From the NCBI RefSeq assembly GCF_032854445.1, contig NC_088300.1, positions 77,987,966 through 78,051,965 on the forward strand: DNA of 64,000 nucleotides, written 5' to 3'. Source of the DNA: Liolophura sinensis (taxonomy: Eukaryota; Mollusca; Polyplacophora; Chitonida; Chitonidae). The stretch's first letter is position 1. Each line of letters starts with the position of its first letter. The notes under the pieces were generated by a model, which ran no database searches, was not told the origin of the DNA, and saw nothing but the letters and a program-made list of their open reading frames with translations. The translations under genes were made by a program, and so were the position numbers. This document shows, piece by piece, positions 47,401-59,300 of this stretch.

Positions 47401-48380
47401 CCGTAGCATAGTTAAGCATTACACAAATACATTTTAGTCTAGTACCAGTATATAGAAACAAATACAAACTGTCGGTCTGAAAATTGTTATCATGCTAGAT
47501 TTGAAATTTTGCAATGTTTGTTTAGTTTTAGGTGGATAGTTTTCAAAATAATAAATATACTGGTTAAATATATTGGTGTACTCATAGCATATGAGAAAGC
47601 CAACTGATTACCATTCTTCATTTCATGTTAATCCATAAGCCTATATTCATCCCCTGACACCAGATATTATGGTTTACCAGTCAACTCTGCTTTTATACAT
47701 GTGTAGGCCTACAGTGGTGTGTGTGTAATAGAAGGATTTATCAAGAAAAGTTCCAATTTCAAGAAATTTATATTCCCAAGGTGAAAAATGTTAGGGTCGA
47801 AAAATGCTGTACAGTGTACGAAAATAATTTTTGCTGGATGTTCAGAGGAAGACTTTTTCTGATATTCTGATCTGATAATCTCCTAGAGAAACTTTAAAAC
47901 ATTAAACAGTTATTGTTTTCTTTGCAACTTAATAAATTACCCTCATTATTACTATTATTTAGCTGATCATCAAATTAACCTCAAACTTTTTTTTATTGTA
48001 ATACCTCGATTGTATTTCCAAATTGTTTTTTTTTTCTTCTCAGTCAAGAAGTTAAGAAAGTTCCAAGAAAATGTCCAAGGAAACATTTCTAGCTACTTTA
48101 CTCTTATGTTTTGAGTAGATTTTTTTCACATACAGATCTTATTGTTGTTTTGTCACAAATGAAATACATCTACAGCTGGGGTGGACTAAGATTAGTTCAG
48201 TACCTGAAGCCTTGTTACCTCTGAACTACTCTAAGTTGTTTTTTTGTTGGGTTTTTTTGTTTTTGAAATCAAAAAATGTATAAAATTCACCAGTGATTCG
48301 ACTGCGAGGTCATGATTTCAGGACGAAGGGGGGTGGGGGTGAAGAAGGATAGGGGGCGTAACTCTCATTGACATAACTCT
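47401..48380. other. non-coding, no feature seen
   Basis: Intergenic DNA; nothing supported. Confidence 0.45.
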
Positions 48381-48690
48381 CATTGAAACGGTGTTTCCCC
48401 TGTTCTCACGTTATTTGGCCTTTAACCAATGAAATCACTCCTCGGGTAGCCGATTCGCAGACAACGTTTGGAGGGAAGAAGACTTATCAGAAGGGCGACA
48501 GGCAATGTGTTAGAAGCTTTCAGACTTACAGAGGACATATTTTTATGATGTCAGTGGATTTGACCTCTTTTGTGATGTTATTGTGAAATTATTGTGTAAC
48601 CATTGTGGGAAGAATCGGGGAGTCATGAAGGGAAAGAGAAAAGTGTGACACGCTGTCGTTGTTGTTTGACTGTCATCACGGAATCGCAGG
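48381..48690 (+). promoter_or_regulatory. possible promoter and 5'UTR exon of the acyltransferase gene
   Basis: This is a GC-richer patch with a CCAAT motif (TTTAACCAATGAAATCACTC, 48421-48440) and a donor-like GAATCGCAG/GTTTGT at 48681-48696. The first coding exon of the acyltransferase starts with a 3' splice site at 50300, so a 5'UTR exon must exist upstream and this is the best candidate I see. Assignment is inference. Confidence 0.3.
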
Positions 48691-50300
48691 TTTGTGAAGC
48701 TAGTGTTGTACACGTGTTCAAATAAAGTGATTCACGCGTGAGAGTCTTGTATCTGACTGAGGAAGGGTTTTACAGTAGTTCGTGTATTTTAGAGAGTTCT
48801 GTGGATTGAAATTTAAAGGAATTAAAATTTTGTAGTAACAATTTTTTTGTCCTACTCTCACCTGTAGATTCATAAATTTGATGGAAGATCTTACATGTAT
48901 GTTCCTTCAAACATGCACTTATCACACAGGTACTATCATTCGACCTTTAGTGTTTTCTGGTAATACATACAAATCTCAAGGTCAAAGGGAAGAAATAAAT
49001 GCCTGTGTGTACAGTCACACTGCTCCCTCAAGACATCCACGTGTTATCATTGTCATAGGCCTACTCACGCCAGCATAACATCATTGCCAGCAAGTGTTCA
49101 CAGCACACTGCATCTACATCAGTCTAATTAGAATGAGATCCATTTCTTTTCACTGTTCTCAAACTATGGACCTGGTTTTGATCTGATTTGGAATTGTTCC
49201 TATTCAGATTCATGTCAAATATTTAAAGTAATAATTCCCTTTTACATGTAGACCTACCTTGATTTGGTTAAATACAACTTCATTTCACTTTTTTGATAGG
49301 GCACATATTTTAGTGTGGAAACTTGTCTGAGATCACTGCAGATTTTGATCCAGTGACTTCCACAAAGTTCACTGATGATTTAATGAAGTTTACTGTCATA
49401 TTCTAAGGAACGAGATTCTAATATAGACTACTGGAAAATAAATTTCAGTCAGAATAAATCATTATGGCTTGACACAACTTGAACAGCATTGTAGCCATAT
49501 AGTAGGATGTACATTTGCGACAAAAAACTGGTCAAAATGAAAAACCAGTAATCTGCATATGAAGGATAAGGCACTTAGCATGTAACTAACAGTTCATTTC
49601 ACTTTAGATTCACATTCTTTGACCATAAATTTGGGTTAAACTTTGTTAGATCTCCTGTGCTTGTGTTGACTGACCTCCTGAAATAGTTGGGAAATCGATG
49701 ATATGAAAGTGAGGCTCACGTACATAGCCTCGTGGAAACGTGAGGAGATATTTGGCCTCATTGAAAATAAAATGTTTTGCTTTTTACATAATGCGAGTGC
49801 CTCATTGTCGGATGTAGCTACAAAAAAAACAAAAAGCATTTTTTGAAGCAAGTAATTTTCAGAGAAAGTGGCTAATGGTATAGTATGTCATAACATAGGA
49901 GTGGTTTCAGAATAAATGCTAAAAAGAGATCAGATCAGATTGAAGTTGTTGTTTCAGCATGTTACACAAGATAATTCTATTCTGAATGCTACTAGCGATG
50001 TTTTTTGAGAGAAATAAACCATAGTGTGGAATGGGTTTGAGAGTGTTTACCTGGCTGAAAGGTATTACCTAACCAACCAAGAAACAAAAAGATTGTGTGG
50101 TCGGGTACAGGTAGAGCCTTTGGCAGATGACCTCAGATGCAGGAGGAGCTAGACCAGGTTTGTTGGATAAGCTATATATAGTGAGGAAATACCAATCAGA
50201 TGCATTATTTATGCACAACACTGCAGCATTAAAGCTACACACATAATAGTAAGACAAATAATTAATGAAAGCAACTTGTGCAAATTTCTCCTTGTTTCAG
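48691..50300. other. presumed 5' intron of the acyltransferase gene
   Basis: No coding segment supported. It ends at the acceptor TCTCCTTGTTTCAG (50287-50300). Confidence 0.45.
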
Positions 50301-50320
50301 CCACATTATACAAATTTGTG

Positions 50321-53300
50321 ATGTACGATAATCGTAACCTGGATTTCCAAGGAAGCATGGAGACCATTGTTACATCAAATGGCTCTGGCCAGGCACGTGT
50401 AGAAAAGCTGGAAAGCTGTTGGTGAGAAGAACATTTTTATCATTTGTCTACTATTGTCAGGTTTGTATGGCCATTGTTGTAGACTTTGGTAAATAAATTC
50501 TTCACAGTTTTCAGAGGCAGCTACAGGTATTGGCAAAGTTAACTGAAACTGTGGTGTTATGAGCATTATTAAAATATTCCCTCAGAGAAAATCACATTTG
50601 GACATGCGGTGGCTGTTCTGTTCGTTAAAAAAACTGATTCTTCAACCTTTCTACATGTTTGCAAGATGTTTATTCAAGCAAATTCTGGAGGGCATAATTC
50701 TGTTTTGACTGATAAAATCATCATTTGTTTGAAGCCCTGAAACGGGCCAATCCAACCAAAATCAAAAAAAAGTATGTATAAATTGCACTGATGAGTTGCA
50801 AGGTTGAGGAATTAGGGTATATGACACTGTAATCTCAGCCACATTGTTCACAATTTACACAGTAGAACAAGTGATTAGGAGATAAATTCCAGACAAAATC
50901 TGATCCACAATGCATGTGTTGATGGTATAATTTTGAACCTTTGAATTTGGTTGTGTCACATGTATTGGCGATTGCCTGTGTTTATCTGGGTTGTATGTTA
51001 CCTGTTGTAGCCCAGCTGGGAAGGCCACAGTGATCGTGGTAGAGCCTACAGAGAAAAGCTGGGAGCACCAAGTATCCAGCTCAAGCTCCAACCCCAGCTC
51101 CAGCCCCAGCACTAACAAAACACCAGAACTACCCACCTCTACGAGTGTAAGTCAGATAGGTACATGGTCAGCAGCAGGCCAACAAGTGGTGTCTTTGATG
51201 GCTGGCAGCTGGAGTATGGTCTGAGTTGGTCAGCCCTGTTTTACTGGTCACTTACACAGCAGACAGCGGTCAGGCTGTTTTACTGGTCAGTTACACAGCA
51301 GACAGCGGTCAGGCTGTTGTCCACTTGCATTGTTGACTGTTCCATCTGACATAAATAATTCAGATTGTAAAATGTGGTTTAAGTATCTAATATTGCTACA
51401 TTTGCGAATTTTGATGTTGACTAAGAGTGTACCTGTCTATACTAAAAGTTCTTTCAGTGATAGTGTATTGTTCAACCCCCAAAAACTCACAGGCCAGAGG
51501 ACCAAACTGAGTCACAACCATTTTTACTCTCACCCTGTTTTTACTAGAAACACTTTGAACATAGCCCTTTATGGGTATGTTAGGAGCCCTTGTTCCTAAC
51601 ACCCAACTGTTTGCGTGTGTTTGTTCAAGTCGGATAAGATGAAGTCACATGGTGTTTGAGAGCATGTTATCAGGCCAATCTAAACACAAATAATGGACCC
51701 ACTCTGTACAGTATGACAGTTATTCACACCCTACAGCTGAATGCCCGATTTCCCTGCAGAGCAAGATTTACATATAATATATGTTGTAGCGCAGTAGACT
51801 GCAATTAGGTCATCTTCACTGTTTCAGAGCTATGCTTGAAAACTGCTACCCTGCCCAAAATACATTATGTACATTCTGTTTGTGTTTGTGATGGCTGTCT
51901 CCTTCAGGTCAATGATAACGTGTTTGTGATGGCTGTCTCCTTCAGGTTAATGATAACGTGTTTGTCAGGGCTGTCTCCTTCAGGTTAATGATAACGTGTT
52001 TGTGAGGGCTGTCTCTCTCAGGTTAATGAAAATGTGTTTGTGTTTGATGGCTGTCTCCTCGAAGTTCATGATAATGTGTTTGTGTTTGTGATGGCTGTCT
52101 CCTTCAGGTTAATGATAACGTGTTTGTGAGGGCTGTCTCCTTGAGGTTCATGATAACATGTTTGTGTTTGATGACTGTCTCCTCGAAGTTCATGATAGTG
52201 TGTTTGTGTTTGTGATGGCTGTCTCCCTCAGGTTAATGATAATGTGTTGGTGATGGCTGTCTCCCTGAGGTTCATGATAACATGTTTGTGTTTGTGATGG
52301 CTGTCTCTCTGATGTTAATTATAACGTGTTTGTGTTTGGGATGACTGTCTCTCTGGGGTTAATGATAACATGTTTGTGTTTAATGGCTGTCTCATAGAGG
52401 TTAATGATAACATGTTTGTGATGGCTGTCTCTGTGCTCTCTGAGGTTCATGATAACGTGTTTGTGTTTGTGATGGCTGTCTCTCTCAGGTTCATGATGAC
52501 GTGTTTGTGATGGCTGTCTCTGTGCTCTCTGAGGTTCATGATAATGTGTTTGTGTCTGTGATGTCTGTCTCCCTCAGGTTCATGATAACATGTTTGTGTT
52601 TGTGATGGCAGTCTCCCTCAGGTTAATGATAACGTGTCTGTGATGTCTGTCTCCCTCAGGTTCATGATAACATGTTTGTGTTTGTGATGGCAGTCTCCCT
52701 CAGGTTAATGATAACGTGTCTGTGATGTCTGTCTCCCTCAGGTTCATGATAACATGTTTGTGTTTGTGATGGCAGTCTCCCTCAGGTTAATGATAACGTG
52801 TTTGTGAGGGCTGTCTCCCTGAGGTTCATGGTAACATGTTTGTGATTGCTGTCTCTCTTGAGGTCAGTGACAACGTGTTCACGTCTGTGATTGTTGTCTC
52901 TCTGAGGTTAATGATAATGTGTTTGTGGGGGCTGTCTCCCTCAGGTTCATGATAACGTGTTTGTGATTGCTGTCTCTCTGAGGTCAATGACGTGTTTGCG
53001 CCTGTGATTGCTGTCTCTCTGAGGTTAATGACAACGTGTTTGTGATGGCTGTCTCCCTGAGGTTCATGATAACATGTTTGCGTCTATGATTGCTGTCTCT
53101 TTGAGGTTAATGACAGCGTGTTTGCGTCTCTGATTGCTGTCTCTCTGAGGTTAATGATAACGTGTTTGTAATGGCTATCTCCCTGAGGTTCATGATAATG
53201 TGTTTGTGTTCGTGATGGCTGTCTTCCATAGATTAATGATAATGTGTTTTTGTTAGTGATGGGTGTCTCCCCAAGGTTAATGATAATGTGTTTGTGTTTT

Positions 53301-56300
53301 TGATGGCTGTCTGTCTGAGGTTAATGATAACGTGTTTGTGATGGCTGTCTCCCTGAGGTTCATGATAACGTGTTTGTTTTTGTGATTGCTCTCTTGCTGA
53401 GGTTAATGATAATGTGTTTGTGTTTGTGATGGCTCTCTCTCCCCTACGTTAATGGCAACGTGTTTGCGTCTGTGATTGCTGTCTCTCTGAAGTTAATGAT
53501 AACATGTTGGTGATGGCTATCTCCCTGAGGTTCATGATAATGTTTGTGTTTGTGATGGTTGTCTCATAGAGGTTAATGATAACGTGTTTGTGGTTGCGAA
53601 GGCTGTCTTTCTGAGGTTAATGATAACGTGTTTGTGGTTGCAAAGGCTGTCTCTCTGAGGTTCATGATAACGTGTTTGTGTTTGTGATGGCAGTCTCCCT
53701 CAGGTTAATGAAAACGTGTTTGTGATGGCTGTCTCCCTGAGGTTCATGATAACGTGTTTGTGATTGTGATGGCTGTCTCCCTGAGGTTTATGATGATGTG
53801 TTTGCGTCTGTGATTGCTGTCTCTGTGCTCTCTGGGGTTAATGATAACATGTTTGTGTCTGTGATGGCTGTCTCCCTCAGGTTCATGATAACGGGTTTGT
53901 GATGGCTGTCTGCCATATTTTTATGTTCACGCAAGTCATTGGCGCTAGTGGGCAACCAAAAAACAAGAGTTACTTGCCCGAGGCCGATCTCACTTGCATT
54001 TGGCAAGCGTTTAGTTACGCCACATCACAGAAGAAAATGATGTGTTCTACTGCGATTTGGACCGTTTGTGTAGCTCATCCCCAGAGCAACCCATTATACA
54101 AGACATTTCAGATTTTACTGTTGGTTGCCTCTAAAATTTTAATATAAATAACATTTGGCTGTTTTGATGTCTTTGATATCAGAACTCTGCTTCAGTGTAT
54201 ATACATTCTGTTACTTTCAGGTTCAGAACCTTGTGCTTGTATTTAAAATCATGTTGAATCTTAAAATAGTTTCAGAATGTCATGTTTAGTCATCTGAAGA
54301 TGTAGCAAAGGTCTTTAACGCTGAATCTGTGAGTGGAGACCAGGCCTGATATGACATTTCCAGTATTATTGTTGCCTGTCTGAAAAACAAAACAAAACAG
54401 AAGTAGGTTCACATTTGTTTGCAGAAGTGTGTGATTGACAGTGCACCCACTTGTTGTCAGGGTATGGGTGCTGTTAGAGAAGATAACTGACAAGTTTAGT
54501 TCATGTACAAGTAACAGTGGCAGTGACAAGTTGATTGGCAGGTCAGCTGTCACAGTTTCACCATGCACTAAATGGCATCTTTCAACATGTGTGTAAGTTA
54601 ATTAAGGCCTTCTGATAGCACACTAGCCAGTTTCATTAACTGTAATTTCAGATGTAATCTGAAAGTTCTCATACATTTGTATGCTGTTTAGATCATCCTT
54701 TTAAACCTGACAAGTTAATATTGGCTTACAGTTGTTTACTTCCCGGTCTGCATACAATGGTCCTTTCTTACGTGTAGTAAAATAAAAAGTGTTTTGATAA
54801 ATTAAATGAACACTGTAGATCAAGGACTGGCAGAGGAGTACAGTTTTGACAGAACAGCAAATTTATCTGAGAGTCATTGTCAGAATGTTCTTTCTGAGTA
54901 TTCAGAGGAATGCGACTTTTGATATTCTGGAGACCCCTATTTTTCAGGGTTTTATTTGAAGCAGGTAATGTTATGATGTGTGTGAGAGTGACAGAGTATC
55001 CTGGCTTATCAGGACAATGGTGAGTTGTTGTATTGTTTTGTTTACAGACTCTGAAGAGGAAGCGAGTGCTGGAGAAGTTTGTGTACATGACATCAGTTCT
55101 CACATTGGCCTTTCTGGTGCATGCCCTCCTCACAGCTCAGTGGCTGCTCCCGTATTACTACGCTGTTAGTGCACCTGTACTGATACTCGTGCGAGTGGTC
55201 CTGTACTGGTAAGTGTGACCGCACCTGACCCCAGTCCACATAGAGCTCTGGCTGTATGCATTTTAGCTGTATCTCTTCCTCCCTGTAGTAAAGGGTGATG
55301 TTTCCCGGACAGAACATCCCCATACAGTTTGAAGCCTTCTGTAGTGTAGATCTACAGCTTAGTGCCCAGTCACTGTGTAGGGCCCCACACTGTTTGAAGC
55401 CTTCTAGTTGTGCAGAGCCACCGCTTAGTGCCCAGTCACTGTGTAGGCCCCTACACAATTTGAAGCCTTCTACTAGTGTAGAGCTACAGCTTAGTACCCA
55501 GTTACTGTGTAGGCCTCCACACAGTTTGAAACATTTAAGTAGTGTGGAGCTACAACTTAGTGCCCAGTCACTGTGTAGGCCCCCACACAGTTTGAAGCCT
55601 TCTGAAAGTGGAGAGGCACAGCTTTAGTGCCCAGTCACAGTGCTGGTCCCCGCACAGTTTGAAACCTTCTTGTAGTTTAGAGCTACAGCTTTAGTGCCCA
55701 GTCACTGTGTAGCCCTGTGTGGCATATTGCACAGTACCTTGTGACTCATACATGAAGCCTTAAACCTGGGTCATTGAGACCGATAGTCACAAGGGGGTGT
55801 TGTCATTTTGTGGGTTTGTAAACAACAAACAAATATGATGATAAACAAGGGGGAGATAACCTAATTTCCAGGAAGGTCCATACACTTGGGTTTTATCAAC
55901 TTGCTTGTGTTTACATTTTTTGTTTGAAACCGCTCGACCCCTAATTCCCTTGTAACGTATGTTAATCATTTGACAGCTAATACTTACCGCATGGCAAATC
56001 ACCTTACTGTAAGAAAGACAAGATAAATCTTGAAGAATTTGTTGACAATGTACAGCTTGGACTCGCACAACAGTAGTTTTAGGTAGATGTAATAGAAAAG
56101 GTTTCCCATTGCATAATATATTTACAAATACTGTGCCATTGGAAAAATTGTTTGTTTGTTTTTTTGCCACTGTAACCTATCCTTTTGTCTTTGTTCAAAT
56201 AATGGCTGTTGTGAAGTCATTAATTTATCATTCATAAGAGATGACTGTGTACAGGTGTTGCAATAATATACATGTATATTTGCTCATTGGAGGAAGTTGA

Positions 56301-59300
56301 AGTGGCAGTACTTCTTGCTGGACTTTTGTTACTCTGCTAACACCCTGTGGTATGTCTTTTTGTGGTAAGTACATGGTGATGTGTCGATATTTGTGTTGGA
56401 TAACTAATAATGGTCTTCTTTAACAGCTTTCATGACAATTAAATTTAGTGAGTAGCTTGCTGACGTTCACATGGACATGTATGTAGCCCACATGAATGTA
56501 GTCTATCTTCCCGCTTATAATCATAAGGATAGAGGGTAAGAAAGCATGTAGATCGCCAGAGCTATTAGGACCTTTGCCTGTAGGTGGCCCTACTACAATT
56601 TCCTGTTATACAAGCCACCCTCTGATTCTGATAATTACACACATTTGTAACAATGTGAAACGACGATGTAAACACTGTTTGTTCACCTCAGGGCTGTTCC
56701 AGACCAGTGGAACCTGTTCAGCGTTGTTTACTCCCTGGCTAACGGACCTTTGCTGTGGGCAGTGGTTGTCTACAGAAACTCCCTGGTGTTCCACAGCCTG
56801 GACAAAGTTACCTCCTCCTTTATTCATCTCCTCCCAACATTCCTCTCCTTTGGGTAAGCCATTGCACATACACTTTGATGGAAGTAAAAAATGGTTTTCA
56901 GATTGGCATTGCACTAGAATTAACAGGATCACATGTCTGACCATATTCTTGTAGAGTCATTACAGCTCCACCACACCCCTGTACTGGATCACATGCCTGA
57001 CCATAGTGTGGTAGAGTCAGATGGTATAGCTCCCACCACACCCCTGTACTGGATCACATGCCTGACCATATTCTCGTAGAGTCATTACAGCTCCACCACA
57101 CCCCTGTACTGGATCACATGCCTGACCATATTGTGGTAGAGTCAGATGGTATAGCTCCCACCACACCCCTGCACTGGATCACATGCCTGACCATATTGCA
57201 GTAGAGTCAGATGGTATAGCTCCCACCACACGCCTGTGCTGGATCACATGCCTGACCATATTCTTGTAGAGTCATTACAGCTCCCACCACACCCCTGTAC
57301 TGGATCACATGCCTGACCATATTGTGGTAGAGTCAGATGGTATAGCTCCCACCACACCCCTGCACTGGGTCACATGCCTGACCATATTGTAGTAGAGTCA
57401 TATGGTATAGCTCCCACCACACGCCTGTACTGGATCACATGCCTGACCATATTCTTGTAGAGTCATTACAGCTCCACCACACCCCTGTACTGGATCACAT
57501 GCCTGACCATATTGTGGTAGAATCAGATGGTGTAGCTCCCACCACACCCCTGTACTGGATCACATGCCTGACCATTTTGTGGTAGTCAGATGGTATAGCT
57601 CCCACCACACCCCATGTACTGGATTACATGCTGACCATATTGTGGTAGAGTCAGATGGTATAGCTCCCACCACACTTCTGTACTGGATCACATGCCTGAC
57701 CATATTGTGGTAGAGTCAGGTATTATAGCACCCACCACACCCCAGTACTGGATCACATGCCTGACCATATTGTGGTAGAGTCAGATGGTATAGCTCCACC
57801 ATACCCTTGTACTGGATCACATGCCTGACAAAATTATGGTAGAGTCAGATGGTATAGCTCCCACCACACCCCTATACTGGTTCACATGTCTGACCATATT
57901 GTTGTAGTGTCAGATAGTATAGCTACACCACTTCTTTGTACTGGATGACGTGTCTGACCATATTCTTGTAGGGTCAGATGGTATAGCTCCCGCCACACCC
58001 CTGTACTGGTTCACATGTCTGATATATTGTTGTAGTGTCAGATAGTATAGCTACACCACTTCTCTGTACTGGATGACATTTCTGACTACATTCTTGTAGA
58101 GTCAGATAGTACAACTCCACCACATCCCTGTACTGGTTCACATGTTGATCTGATTGTTTAAGTGTCAAGTAGTACAGCTCTACCACATCCCTCTACTACA
58201 TATTTATGAATTTATTTGATTGGTGTTTTACAACGTACTCAAGAATATTTTACTTATACAGGGGTGGCCAGTATTATAGCGAGAGAAAACCAGCCAGAGC
58301 CTAGCGGGGAACCCACGACCATACGCAGGTTCATCCCTGTACTAGTTCACCTGTCTGACCATATTGTTCTGGAAACTGACCATAGTGTTGTAGAGTCAGA
58401 TGGTACAGCTCCTCCACGTCCCTGTACTGGTTGACATGCCTGACCATATTGTTGTAGTGACAAATGGTACAGCTCCACCATGTCCCTGTACTGGTTAACA
58501 TGCCTGACCATATTGTTGTGGTGACAAATGGTACAGCTCCTCCACGTCCCTGTACTGGTTGACATGCCTGACCATATTGTTGTGGTGACAAATGGTACAG
58601 CTCCACCATGTCCCTGTACTGGTTAACATGCCTGACCATATTGTTCTAGTGACAGATGGTACAGCTCTGCCACACCCCTGTACTGGTAAACATGCCTGAC
58701 CATATTGTTGTAGGGTCAGATAGTACAGCTCCACCATGTCCCTGTACTGGTTAACATGCCTGACCATATTGTTGTAGGGTCAGATGGTACAGCTCCACCA
58801 TGTCCCTGTACTGGTTAACATGCCTGACCATCTTGTTGTAGGGTCAGATGGTACAGCTCCACCATGTCCCTGTACTGGTTAACATGCCTGACCATATTGT
58901 TGCAGAGTCAGATGGTACAGTTCACCACGTCCCTATACTGGTTAACATGCCTGACCATATTGTTGTAGGGTCAGATGGTACAGCTCCACCATGCGTGACC
59001 ATATTGTTGTAGCGTCAAATGGTTACGCTCCACCACATCCCTGTACTGATTAACATGCCTGACCCTTTTTGTTGTAGGGTCAGATGGTACAGCTCCACCA
59101 TGCGTGACCATATTGTTGTAGGGTCAGATGGTACAGCTCCACCATGCGTGACCATATTGTTGTAGCGTCAAATGGTTACGCTCCACCACATCCCTGTACT
59201 GATTAACATGCCTGACCATCTTGTTGTAGTGACAGATGGTACAGCTCTGCCACACCCCCTGTACTGGTTAACATGCCTGACCATATTGTTGTAGAGTCAG

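Noticed and set aside
55093-55458. 121-codon minus-strand open frame
   Set aside because: It overlaps the acyltransferase exon 3 antisense and the intron 3 repeat; no independent support.
58331-58767. Overlapping 70-100-codon minus-strand frames
   Set aside because: By-products of the 64-bp array; frames shift between copies because the unit is not a multiple of three.
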